Position numbers and translations under genes: made by a program
Part shown: positions 1 to 7,873 of the stretch, piece by piece
Position numbering within the stretch: position 1 is the stretch's first letter
How the letters are laid out: each line of letters starts with the position of its first letter
From: JANYHH01 sp965249745
Lineage (GTDB): Bacteria; Deinococcota; Deinococci; Deinococcales; JAAFIG01
Direction of reading: 5' to 3'
Assembly: GCA_965249745.1 (NCBI GenBank)
Contig: OZ252252.1
Coordinates: forward strand, 2,108,001 to 2,172,000
Length of the DNA: 64,000 nt
Notes under the pieces: model-generated
The model's database searches: none
What the model was told of the DNA's origin: nothing
The model's input: only the letters and a program-made list of their open reading frames with translations

Positions 1-2027
1 CCGGCGTGCCAACCGGGTTCCGTGACTTGGACGAGATGACGACCGGGTTGCAGCCGGGATCGCTGAACGTGATCGCTGCTAGGCCCAGCATGGGCAAGTG
101 CCTGACGGCAGACACGCTGATTGATGTGCCGGAGACGGGCGAACGTATCACGCTCAAAGAGGCGGTGCGGCGCGAGCTGAAGTGTATTTACGGTGTGGCG
201 AGTAACGGCAAGCTGCGACCCGCCAGGGTCAGCGCTTGGATTGACTCGGGCGTCAAACCTGTCTGGCGGGTCACGACCCGCTTGGGGCGCAACGTCGAAA
301 CCACCGGGCATCACCCATTCCTGACGCCATTCGGCTGGCAGCCGTTGCACGATTTGAAGCCCGGCAATCATATAGCAGTCCCCAGAGTCCACCCAACGTT
401 TGGAAACGACTCAGAGACCCCGCTCGAGCTAACCAGGTTGATGGCGTACCTGATTGCTGAGGGCGGTTTGACCCAATTCTCACCCCGCTGGACAAATACA
501 GACCCGGAGATCATCAGCGATTTCAGGACAACCTTAAACGCATACTTCCCCGAAGTGACCATGCACCAAGACGGAATTGACTATCGAATCTCGAGGGTTG
601 GGCGCGGTGGGCACACCCAAAATCCACTGACCGAATGGCTGCGCGACCTCGAGCTATGGGGCAAGAGCGCCCTTCAAAAGCAGTTCCCGAGTTGCGTGTG
701 GCGGTTCGACGAGCGCCGATTGAGCGAATTCATCCGGGCACTGTTCTCCTGCAACGGTTCGATTTACGCGTTGCAACAACGAGCGCGGATCGAGTTCACG
801 GTCGCCTCTGAATTGCTGGCTCGAGACGTACAACACGCCCTGACCCGCTTCGGGATCGTCGCCAAGTTCTGGCAGAAAACCGAGCGCTCTTGGCGCGTGG
901 AAATCACCGACTCGGATAGCTTGCGGGTGTATCAGAACCGAATTGGTTGGATCGGTGAGAAATCGCGGCGTGAGTTTCCCATCTCTGACGCGGGTCGCAG
1001 CAACGCTGGCCACGTCCCGAAAACCGTTTGGTCACTCGTCAAAGCTGCTGCCTCGAGCCGAGGTTGGAGTCTCAGTGAATTGGCGTGGCGATCAGGCGAT
1101 GTGATGTATCAAGGTTTCAATGCTCGCACGAATCGCGGCATCTCTCGCAGACGGCTGCAACGCCTCGCGGCAACGCTCAAAGATAAGCACCTAGCGATGC
1201 TGGCACACCTGGACCTGTACTGGGATACGATTGTCAGCGTCGAAGCCCTAGGCGAACGACAGGTCTACGATCTGACTGTGCCGGACGGACATAACTTCAT
1301 CGCGCAGGACGTGGTGGTTCATAACACCGCGTTCGCTCTTTCTATCGCGCAGAACATTGCGATTCGCCAGAACAAAACGGTGGCCGTCTTCAGTCTCGAG
1401 ATGCCCGCCGCGCAGCTTGTCCTGCGAATGCTCTGCTCCGAGGCCAGGGTGGATATGAACCGTGTCCGCCAAGGCGCGTTGAACGACCGCGATTTCGAGC
1501 GACTGGTGAACGCCGCCGGGAAACTCTCCGAGGCCCCGATTTTCATTGATGATGTCAGCGAACTCAACATCGCCGACCTGCGCAGCAAATCGCGGCGTCT
1601 GATGGCGGAACGCGACCTGTCACTGATCGTGATTGATTATATGCAGCTCATGAGCGGTACCGGAACCAGCCGGGGCGGCGGCGAGAACCGACAGCAGGAA
1701 ATCAGTACGATCTCGAGAGGCTTGAAGTCTCTGGCGAGAGAGTTGAATATTCCGGTGGTTGTGCTCTCGCAGCTTTCCCGGCAGGTGGAGGCGCGCCCGA
1801 ACCACCGCCCGATGCTGTCTGATTTGCGTGAATCTGGCGCGATCGAACAGGACGCAGATTTGGTCGCGTTCATCTACCGCGACGAGTACTACGACAAGAA
1901 CTCGGAAAAGCAGGGCATTGCGGAGATCATCATCGGCAAGCAACGAAACGGGCCGGTCGGCACGGCGGAATTGCAATTCCATAGCCAGCACGTGCGGTTC
2001 AACGACCTCGCCAGGGATGGGGCCTGA
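1..2027 (+). CDS. dnaB: Replicative DNA helicase DnaB, C-terminal part, interrupted by an intein (5' end outside window)
   Basis: DnaB is the hexameric RecA-fold helicase that unwinds DNA at the replication fork. The reading frame is open from the window edge, so the N-terminal primase-interacting domain lies upstream. Host sequence runs to RPSMGK, is interrupted at nt 99-1325, and resumes with TAFALSIAQNIA, restoring the Walker A motif GKT. Downstream are Walker B (IVIDYMQLM), the SQLSRQVEARP segment and DLRESGAIEQDAD, all typical of the DnaB helicase core. The C-terminus at the TGA at 2025-2027 is complete. About 265 host residues are present. The helicase can work only after protein splicing. 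Confidence 0.95.
   Translation, partial: GVPTGFRDLDEMTTGLQPGSLNVIAARPSMGKCLTADTLIDVPETGERITLKEAVRRELKCIYGVASNGKLRPARVSAWIDSGVKPVWRVTTRLGRNVETTGHHPFLTPFGWQPLHDLKPGNHIAVPRVHPTFGNDSETPLELTRLMAYLIAEGGLTQFSPRWTNTDPEIISDFRTTLNAYFPEVTMHQDGIDYRISRVGRGGHTQNPLTEWLRDLELWGKSALQKQFPSCVWRFDERRLSEFIRALFSCNGSIYALQQRARIEFTVASELLARDVQHALTRFGIVAKFWQKTERSWRVEITDSDSLRVYQNRIGWIGEKSRREFPISDAGRSNAGHVPKTVWSLVKAAASSRGWSLSELAWRSGDVMYQGFNARTNRGISRRRLQRLAATLKDKHLAMLAHLDLYWDTIVSVEALGERQVYDLTVPDGHNFIAQDVVVHNTAFALSIAQNIAIRQNKTVAVFSLEMPAAQLVLRMLCSEARVDMNRVRQGALNDRDFERLVNAAGKLSEAPIFIDDVSELNIADLRSKSRRLMAERDLSLIVIDYMQLMSGTGTSRGGGENRQQEISTISRGLKSLARELNIPVVVLSQLSRQVEARPNHRPMLSDLRESGAIEQDADLVAFIYRDEYYDKNSEKQGIAEIIIGKQRNGPVGTAELQFHSQHVRFNDLARDGA
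99..1325 (+). mobile_element. Intein in the DnaB P-loop, with a degenerate LAGLIDADG endonuclease
   Basis: 409 residues between Lys of the P-loop and Thr. It starts with Cys1 in splicing block A (CLTADTLIDVP), has block B with TGHHPFLTPFGW, and ends with block F/G VYDLTVPDGHNFI then VVVHN, followed by Thr as the +1 nucleophile. All splicing residues are therefore present. The central part has two LAGLIDADG-like helices, LMAYLIAEGG and FIRALFSCNGSI. The first keeps an acidic residue; in the second the usual catalytic Asp is replaced (SCNG). Homing activity is therefore doubtful while splicing should be intact. Five CTCGAG copies lie inside it, a density close to that of the host sequence. Confidence 0.92.
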
Positions 2028-2218
2028 GCTAAAACGGACGGTCTCGAGCCTTTTCTGTGATTCTGTAGCGGCGAACGGCGGTTGGCCCGCCACTCGAGCC
2101 AGCCGCCCTGCCAAAATCTCGAGACTTATGATTCGTACTCCAATCAATCTCGAGTTGGCGTGGCGAAGGCTGAAACGCTAGCATTGCTTTAGATGCGGGT
2201 CGTATCGGAGGCACGGCG

Positions 2219-4615
2219 ATGAAATGGGGCGTTGTTCCCAGTCTGCTGATTGTGACGCTGGTGGGTTTCCTGGGCGTGTGGCTGTTCGGACTGCCGCCTC
2301 GAGACACCCGTCCAGATCAGATGAACTTGGAGCCGCAACCCTGGTCCGATCCGCGCACCTGGGGCGGCAGCGTCCCGCTTCCAAACGCGGACGTGACCGT
2401 CGCAGCCGGAAAGCGCGTCGTGCTGGACCGCGATGTGATCGTGAAAACCTTGACGGTCCTGGGGACGCTCGAGTTTGCCCGAAAGGATTTGCAGTTGAGG
2501 GCGGGCTGGATCATGGTCATGGATGGAGGACGGTTCGTGATCGGTACACCACCCGCGCCGTTCACGCAGCGCGCCACGGTCACGCTGACCGGCGCGGACA
2601 GCGGCGAAAACATCATGGAGATGGGCACGAAATTCCTCGGCGCGATGAGCGGTGGGAGCTTGGAGCTGTTCGGCGAACCGCGTGTCTCGTGGACGCATCT
2701 GGCGCGAACGGCGCTCCCAGGCGAGACGCGCTTAAAGCTCGACGGGACGCCGCAATGGCGACCTGGGGACCGACTGATCTTGACCAGTTCAAATTTAGAC
2801 ATGCGTCAGGCGGAAACCTTGACGGTAACCGGCGTTGTCGCTCGTGGCGTGACGGTCACGCCACCGTTGAAGTTCCGGCATTCCGGGCGGCTCGAGCGAA
2901 TCGGTGGGTTCACCGTGGACGGCCGGGCAGAGGTCGCGCTGTTGAATCGCAACCTCAAGATTCAGGGCGATCCTGCCTCGGATCGTGACGGGTTCGGCGG
3001 GCAGATCATGGTCATGGACCGTGGCACGCGGGCGCGGCTCAGCAATATTGAATTGGAACGGATGGGTCAGACGGGCAAGCTGAAACGCTACGCCCTGCAC
3101 TTTCATCAGACCTTCGACGATGGGGCGAACAGCTTTATCAGAGACTCGAGCTTGCACCGAAATTTTAATCGTTGCATCGTGATTCACGGCGTTAACCACC
3201 TTCTGGTGGAAGGCAACACCTGCGTGGATACGCTCGGTCACGCGTTCTTTTTGGAGGATGGCGCGGAGGTCGAAAACCGCCTAATTGGAAACCTGGGAGC
3301 GCTGACTCGAGCGCCGAAACCGGAATTGGCGGTCAACCCGTCGGACGTGGAAGCATCCACGTTCTGGATCACCAACCCACGCAACACGATTCGCGCTAAC
3401 GTCTCGGCGGGCGCGGACGGGTACGGATTCTGGTTCGCGCTGCCCACCAGCCGCATCGGGGTGACGGGTCGAATCGCGCCGGAGGAATATAAGCGCCTGC
3501 CGTTCAGTCAGGAATGGCGGTTCGATTTCAGGGACAACACCGCGCACTCGAGCCAGATCGGGTTGTTCCAGGATGGCTGCGTCGCGGGCGATTTCTCCAC
3601 CTTTCCCTGCTATTACGGGTTGGCGGCTGAGCAGAAGGCGAAGGACTTGGGTTTTCAACCCCGGCCCAGCGACCCTCGAGCCGTGATTGACGTGACGACG
3701 GGCGCGTTCACGGCGTACCGCAATCGGGTCGGCGTGCAGAGTCGCGGGTTGGGTTTGCGGTTTCAAGACTTGCGCTTGCTGGAGAACTTGACCGGCGCGA
3801 CGCTGGATTGCCTGGGGTGCGAACTCGTCGGCGGTCTGATCGCGGGACGCGGTGCGTCAAGCTCAAATCCGCTCGAGATGCCACAAACGGGGTATCGCTT
3901 CGGCGAGGGTCCGCTGCGGTTACGGGGCGTGACCTTCGCTGGCTTCGAGGATCTTGGCAACCAGGCGATCTCGTTCGGGTCCGGCTTCCGGGCGGGCGGT
4001 GCGAACACGGTGGCGGGGCTGCGTTTCATCAGCACGCCGGGCAACAACCGAATCTCGAGCGGGGACGCGAGCGCCGCAACCCTGCGCGACCTCGATGGCA
4101 GTCTGGTGGGGCGACCGGGGGCGCTCGTCGCTCACGTCCCTGGGCTGATCGGCGAGGGTTGCCTGCCGCGAGCCGCCTGGTCTGTGTGCCCGACCGACCA
4201 GGGGCAGTACCGCTTCATGGAGGTCTTCTCGAGTCGTGATGACAACCCGATCCTGCGCGTCGTGACGGACGGCGGCGTTGTTAGCGCCACACCCGCCGGA
4301 ACCCCGATCGCCTTCGATGCCGCCCGCCCGTTCCGCCTCGAGTTTCGCAACCCGCCAACGCCCGGAACCCTGCTCGAGTTCTTCGGACAGCAACCCGGCA
4401 GGTCGTGGCGTTACACGCTGCCGTTCGCTCGAGCACCCGTCTCGATTGGGTTCGCCGGACACGACCTCAAGCTGCGCGTCGCGCCAAACCCGCAAGCGAT
4501 GACCGAAAACTCGTATTTTTACGATCCGAGGCGATCCACCCTCGAGATCTGGCAAGCCCCGACTCTGACCGATGACCTGAGCAGCCGTGGCAGCGTCACC
4601 CTCGAGATTCGGTGA
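2219..4615 (+). CDS. Membrane-anchored G8-domain protein with a parallel beta-helix-like region
   Basis: 798 residues. An N-terminal hydrophobic segment (about residues 5-24) is followed by an extracytoplasmic region. Residues about 40-180 match the G8 domain (WSDPRTWGGSVP, then spaced glycines), known from CEMIP/KIAA1199, TMEM2 and fibrocystin-like proteins, where it goes with polysaccharide (hyaluronan) processing or adhesion. The middle (about 260-420) has the short-strand texture of a right-handed beta-helix (LLVEGNTCVDTLGHAFFLEDG). The start is chosen because CGGAG lies 8 nt upstream of ATG 2219. It stands alone, 190 bp after dnaB. A role in envelope polysaccharide binding or degradation is inference. 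Confidence 0.75.
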   Translation: MKWGVVPSLLIVTLVGFLGVWLFGLPPRDTRPDQMNLEPQPWSDPRTWGGSVPLPNADVTVAAGKRVVLDRDVIVKTLTVLGTLEFARKDLQLRAGWIMVMDGGRFVIGTPPAPFTQRATVTLTGADSGENIMEMGTKFLGAMSGGSLELFGEPRVSWTHLARTALPGETRLKLDGTPQWRPGDRLILTSSNLDMRQAETLTVTGVVARGVTVTPPLKFRHSGRLERIGGFTVDGRAEVALLNRNLKIQGDPASDRDGFGGQIMVMDRGTRARLSNIELERMGQTGKLKRYALHFHQTFDDGANSFIRDSSLHRNFNRCIVIHGVNHLLVEGNTCVDTLGHAFFLEDGAEVENRLIGNLGALTRAPKPELAVNPSDVEASTFWITNPRNTIRANVSAGADGYGFWFALPTSRIGVTGRIAPEEYKRLPFSQEWRFDFRDNTAHSSQIGLFQDGCVAGDFSTFPCYYGLAAEQKAKDLGFQPRPSDPRAVIDVTTGAFTAYRNRVGVQSRGLGLRFQDLRLLENLTGATLDCLGCELVGGLIAGRGASSSNPLEMPQTGYRFGEGPLRLRGVTFAGFEDLGNQAISFGSGFRAGGANTVAGLRFISTPGNNRISSGDASAATLRDLDGSLVGRPGALVAHVPGLIGEGCLPRAAWSVCPTDQGQYRFMEVFSSRDDNPILRVVTDGGVVSATPAGTPIAFDAARPFRLEFRNPPTPGTLLEFFGQQPGRSWRYTLPFARAPVSIGFAGHDLKLRVAPNPQAMTENSYFYDPRRSTLEIWQAPTLTDDLSSRGSVTLEIR

Positions 4616-4650
4616 AATCAACCCTCGAGGCGCCCCGCCAGTCGCCACCA

Positions 4651-4690
4651 GCCTCTCTCACCCCTCGCTTCAGCGAGGGGTGAGAGAGGC
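4651..4690. terminator. Long inverted repeat downstream of the G8 gene
   Basis: GCCTCTCTCACCCCTCGCT at 4651-4669 pairs with its exact complement at 4672-4690, a 19-bp stem with a two-base loop position. It lies 36 bp after the G8 stop codon and 215 bp after the end of the convergent anti-sigma gene. There is no T-run, so it may be a transcription barrier or the edge of the repeat element that begins here. Confidence 0.55.
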
Positions 4691-4852
4691 GTTGGTCCCT
4701 GCGCACAGAGAGATAGTACGCGCAGCGAGCTGCCCTTGATCCTCGTCTCGAGCCAGGTTGTTTGGATTGTCTAGAGCGTTGATGTTGGTGGCCGGGCGTT
4801 GTGCCCTCGCACACAGAGAGATAGTACGCACGCTACGCCCCTACGGGATGTG
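4668..4852 (+). repeat. Dispersed intergenic repeat, copy A
   Basis: About 185 bp that match the reverse complement of 63461-63620. Shared blocks include CTTCAGCGAGGGG, GGAGATAGTACGCGC (AGAGATAGTACGCGC here), AGCGAGCTGCCCTTGAT, CTCGTCTCGAG and CGCTACGCC. Copy A also holds an internal direct repeat, ACAGAGAGATAGTACGC at 4705-4721 and 4813-4829. No open reading frame or terminal target duplication was recognised, so the mobilising mechanism is unknown. Confidence 0.75.
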
Positions 4853-4904
4853 CGGGACGTGATGGGCGTTATCAAGGGTGGCCGAGTCCCCGATGTGTGG
4901 AATT

Positions 4905-5726
4905 TCATCCGACTTTGACCCGCCCGACCTTGCGCGTCGGTTGTGGGCTGCCACCGCTCGGTTCGATGCTGATCCAGAGAATCGGGTACGCCTCACGGCT
5001 GATCTCGAGTTGCTGCCCGTCGGTCTGCCCGAGCGGCGTGGCGACGCGGTGGTTCGCCGGTCCGGTCACACCCCAGGCTTGGAAGACCTTGCCGGGTGGT
5101 AGCGCGACTGTCATGGAGATCAGCGTGCGCCCGTCGGGGCGGAGCAGGACGCGGCCGGTCGGTGTGCCCTCGTTGTCTTTCAACTCGAAACGGCGCACGC
5201 TCGGGTCGTTCAGATAAGCGGTCAGTGGATCGCCGGATTGGTTGATTCGCAGTGTGGCTGCGCCCCAGAGCACGATCGCCAGCACAGCTAGGCTGGAGAC
5301 CGCGAGGGCGAGCACGCGAGGCAGGGCTGGCATGTGGCGTGGGAAAGCCCGAGTGGGGCGGCGCGGGACGCTTGGCGCTGGTGTTGGCTGTGGTGCGGTT
5401 GGCGGAGCGGTGCGCGGTTTCGGCGGGGATGGGCGCGAGGCTCGAGTGGCGCTGGTCTCTTCAGCGCTGTCCTCCCCAGCACTGACCTCCTCGGTGCGTA
5501 GGACGCGAAAACTCGAGGCGAGTTGTTGATACGCGCCCTCTGGTGGCGCGACCTCCGGCAGACTGTGGCTCAGGGACAGCAGTGATTCGCGCAGAGCACG
5601 CACCTCGGCGCGGGCGGCCGGGTCGGTCGCTAGTCGCCGCTCGAGGGCTGTCAGCTCAATGGGTTCCAGCAATCCCAGCACGTAATCCAGGAGTTGATCG
5701 TCAGGCAGTGCGTCGGGCGGTGTCAT
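4905..5726 (-). CDS. RskA-type anti-sigma factor, single-pass membrane protein
   Basis: 273 residues. The N-terminal part (LPDDQLLDYVLGLL, ALERRLATDPA) is the zinc-free anti-sigma fold that holds an ECF sigma factor at the membrane. A Pro/Thr/Arg-rich linker (about 105-140) leads to one transmembrane helix (about 150-170). The outer domain (FELKDNEGTPTGRVLL, LPPGKVFQAWGV, PILWISIEPSGG) matches the RskA extracytoplasmic domain. ATG overlaps the sigma stop by 4 nt (ATGA), so the two are translationally coupled. Family knowledge: signals in the envelope trigger release or proteolysis of such factors. The signal here is unknown; the neighbouring exported superoxide dismutase suggests an oxidative one. 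Confidence 0.88.
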   Translation of the reverse strand: MTPPDALPDDQLLDYVLGLLEPIELTALERRLATDPAARAEVRALRESLLSLSHSLPEVAPPEGAYQQLASSFRVLRTEEVSAGEDSAEETSATRASRPSPPKPRTAPPTAPQPTPAPSVPRRPTRAFPRHMPALPRVLALAVSSLAVLAIVLWGAATLRINQSGDPLTAYLNDPSVRRFELKDNEGTPTGRVLLRPDGRTLISMTVALPPGKVFQAWGVTGPANHRVATPLGQTDGQQLEISREAYPILWISIEPSGGSPQPTRKVGRVKVG

Positions 5727-6268
5727 GCTGGCTCCATGACGGCGCGCAGTTTCAGCAACGAGCGCCTGAGTTTGGATTTGAGCGAACCGAGCGGCAGCTC
5801 GAAGCGCTCGGAGAGTTCCTGGTGGCTGTACCCATCGAAGAACGAGGCTTCTAGCAGACGCCGCTCGTCGGAACCAAGGCTATCCAAGGCTTGCTCTACG
5901 ATTATTCGGTTCATCGGGTCCGATTCGGTCGGCGCGGCGGGCGCGGTCGTCGGGTCGTGAACGTCGTACTCGTCGGCTCGTTGTGGGCGCACCCGGCGGG
6001 CCCGCAACCGCGAAATCGCCAGGTTGCGGCCCATCGTGCAGGTGAAGGCCGTGACCGACTCGAGTTCCGACTGATAGTGGCTGGCTTTGCGGTACAACTG
6101 TAGAAACGTGTCTTGAAGCACCTCTTGTGCCTCCTCCTTGTTCTCGAGCACCCTGAGGGCAATCGCGTAGACCTTGTGTGACAGTGCCGCGTACAGGGCG
6201 GCCAGCGCGGACTCCTCGCCGCGCGCCAGGGATTGCAGAAGTTGCTCGAGGTCCGCTTCAATCTTCAT
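5723..6268 (-). CDS. ECF RNA polymerase sigma factor, partner of the adjacent RskA-type anti-sigma
   Basis: 181 residues. Region 2 (ALYAALSHKVYAIALRVL, AQEVLQDTFLQLYRKA) binds the -10 element and core polymerase; region 4 (LGSDERRLLEASFFDGYSHQ, then LPLGSLKSKLRRSL) is the -35-binding helix-turn-helix. ATG 6268 is preferred over upstream in-frame starts because the protein aligns from there and because the matched promoter at 6282-6310 would start transcription only a few bases before it. The gene overlaps the anti-sigma by 4 nt. The paired promoters indicate that it transcribes its own operon and the divergent lipoprotein-SOD genes. It is closest in type to SigK-like ECF factors. Confidence 0.92.
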   Translation of the reverse strand: MKIEADLEQLLQSLARGEESALAALYAALSHKVYAIALRVLENKEEAQEVLQDTFLQLYRKASHYQSELESVTAFTCTMGRNLAISRLRARRVRPQRADEYDVHDPTTAPAAPTESDPMNRIIVEQALDSLGSDERRLLEASFFDGYSHQELSERFELPLGSLKSKLRRSLLKLRAVMEPA

Positions 6269-6281
6269 GCCACTCAATAGC

Positions 6282-6310
6282 AGAGACGCACGAACCGGAG
6301 GATTGGATGC
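6282..6310 (-). promoter_or_regulatory. Predicted ECF promoter of the sigma/anti-sigma operon
   Basis: Read on the minus strand: GCATCCAA as -35 (6310-6303), 14 nt, CGTCTCT as -10 (6288-6282). The same 29-nt layout is present on the plus strand at 6531-6559. GCATCC/CGTC elements resemble those of SigK/ECF19-like sigma factors. Confidence 0.7.
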
Positions 6311-6530
6311 AAACCCACCACACCTGTCCTGTGAGTCCGTCGGGGCTGACCTCATGCCTTCGAATCAGATCGGCAATTCCATTCTCCATGATCGCTGCCA
6401 GTATCGGTGTTTCGGGGGCGGGTCACAAGCGAGCCTTCGGAACCGCCGCCGCGTATCCACCTGGTCTCAGGGTATTGCACTCGTCTCAGACGCATCGCTC
6501 GAGACGACGCGAGCTGATCTCATGGGGTGT
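6311..6530. other. Divergent intergenic core between the two ECF promoters
   Basis: With the promoters and leaders this makes a 343-bp gene-free interval between the sigma gene and the lipoprotein. It contains one CTCGAG copy. No convincing short gene or RNA was seen. Confidence 0.5.
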
Positions 6531-6559
6531 TGCATCCAACCCTGAGATCGGTGCGTCTC
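6531..6559 (+). promoter_or_regulatory. Predicted ECF promoter of the lipoprotein-SOD genes
   Basis: GCATCCAA at 6531-6538 (-35) and CGTCTCT at 6553-6559 (-10), with the same 14-nt gap as the promoter of the divergent sigma operon. Expected transcription start is near 6566, giving a leader of about 45 nt that contains the AGGAGG of the lipoprotein gene. Confidence 0.7.
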
Positions 6560-6611
6560 TAGGGGTGAGCGGACATTGCCAAGCTTTCAGCGCCGTTCAC
6601 AGGAGGAACTT

Positions 6612-7040
6612 ATGAAGAACGCTCTGACCGTCGCCGGATTCGTTTTTGTGCTGTCGTTCGTGTCTTGCAACAACACGCCCGCCGCTCCCGACCCGACCGT
6701 ATCACTTGGAACGGGTACGTTGGCCGCCGCGCTGGTCGGTGGGACGCCCGCCTCCAAGCCCGGTTTCACGCTGTACAAGTTCGCCAAGGACACCCAGGGC
6801 GGAACGACCAGTGCCTGCAACGGCGGTTGCGCCACAACCTGGCCGCCGTTGACGGTCGCCGCCGCCGCCAACTTGGTCACCCCACCCGCCGCAACCAAAA
6901 CCTTCGCCACGGTGACTCGAGCCGATGGTGCGGTGCAGGTCACGTACAACGGCTGGCCACTGTACTTCTACTCTGGCGACACCGCCGTTGGCTCGAGCAG
7001 CGGTTCGGCGGTTGCCAACTGGTCCATCGCTGAGAAGTAA
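6612..7040 (+). CDS. Small lipoprotein with the COG4315 repeat (Yx(F/W/Y)xxD type)
   Basis: 142 residues. A signal peptide ends in a lipobox-like FVSC, so Cys19 is probably lipidated. The mature part carries the 'secreted repeat of unknown function' signature: FTLYKFAKDTQGG, CNGGCATTWPPLT, VQVTYNGWPLYFYSGD. The function of this family is not established; related proteins sit in stress and redox operons. ATG 6612 is chosen over an upstream frame extension because CAGGAGGAACTT precedes it at ideal distance. First gene downstream of the ECF promoter, 53 bp before the exported superoxide dismutase. Confidence 0.85.
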   Translation: MKNALTVAGFVFVLSFVSCNNTPAAPDPTVSLGTGTLAAALVGGTPASKPGFTLYKFAKDTQGGTTSACNGGCATTWPPLTVAAAANLVTPPAATKTFATVTRADGAVQVTYNGWPLYFYSGDTAVGSSSGSAVANWSIAEK

Positions 7041-7093
7041 TTCTCTGCCCCGACGTGTTCGCCCCGACCGTGCTCAACCAGAACGAGGTTCCC

Positions 7094-7813
7094 ATGAAGC
7101 TCTCCCGTCGTCAGTTCACCGTTGCCGCCCTCGCCACCGCGATGGGTGCCCAGCGTGGCTGGGCCGCCCCCACGCTGGGCGCTCGAGCCGCCGCGTTCCA
7201 ACCCGTGACGTTGCCGCCGCTCCCGTACGCCTTTGATGCCCTGGAACCGCACATAGATGCGCAAACGATGCAATTGCATCACGACAAGCATCACGCGGCG
7301 GCCGTGACCAATCTGAACGCCTCCCTGGAAAAGCATCCGGAGTTAAAAGGCTCGCTCGAGGACCTGCTGCGGAACCCGGCGCTCGTGCCGGAGGACATTC
7401 GCGGCGCTGTTCGCAACAACGGCGGTAGCCATTTCAACCACTCGTTTTTCTGGGATCTGATGACGCCGGGCGGGGGTAAAGCCCCGTCCGGAGCGCTTCA
7501 GGGCGCGATTGAGTACAGTTTCGGCGGGACACCGAAACTGGTGGAGGTCTTCAATGCCGCTGCCGGGAGCCGATTTGGATCGGGTTGGGCCTGGCTGGTC
7601 TGGCGGGCGGGCAAGCTCGAGGTCATCAGTACCGCTAATCAGGACACGCCGCTCGAGTTGAACGCGGTGCCCGTACTGGGTGTGGATGTCTGGGAGCACG
7701 CGTACTACCTGAAGTACCAGAACCGCCGCGCCGATTACCTGAAAGCCTGGTGGAACGTCGTCAACTGGGACAAAGCTAGCCAGCGCTACGAGGCCGCGAA
7801 ACGCGGCTCCTGA
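7094..7813 (+). CDS. sodA: Exported Fe/Mn superoxide dismutase with Tat signal
   Basis: 239 residues. Converts superoxide to oxygen and hydrogen peroxide. The N-terminus MKLSRRQFTVAALATAMG has a twin-arginine motif (SRRQF) and AAP-type cleavage region, so the folded, metal-loaded enzyme is probably exported. The metal ligands are visible: QLHHDKHH, GGSHFNHSFFW and DVWEHAYYLKY, in normal order and spacing. ATG 7094 is chosen because it begins the Tat signal and has GAGG 6-9 nt upstream. It lies in the same transcription unit as the upstream lipoprotein, so it is a likely target of the neighbouring ECF sigma factor. Metal preference (Mn or Fe) cannot be assigned with confidence. Confidence 0.93.
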   Translation: MKLSRRQFTVAALATAMGAQRGWAAPTLGARAAAFQPVTLPPLPYAFDALEPHIDAQTMQLHHDKHHAAAVTNLNASLEKHPELKGSLEDLLRNPALVPEDIRGAVRNNGGSHFNHSFFWDLMTPGGGKAPSGALQGAIEYSFGGTPKLVEVFNAAAGSRFGSGWAWLVWRAGKLEVISTANQDTPLELNAVPVLGVDVWEHAYYLKYQNRRADYLKAWWNVVNWDKASQRYEAAKRGS

Positions 7814-7873
7814 CTTTCCTGCCTGTCACGCCCGCGCTCGAGAATCGTTACTGCTGAAACTAGGAGTTCTGTC

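Noticed and set aside
5242..5529. Open plus-strand frames opposite the anti-sigma linker region
   Set aside because: They are complementary to a Pro/Arg/Ala-rich coding stretch, have no ribosome binding site and no family resemblance. Many similar antisense frames across the window were dropped for the same reason.
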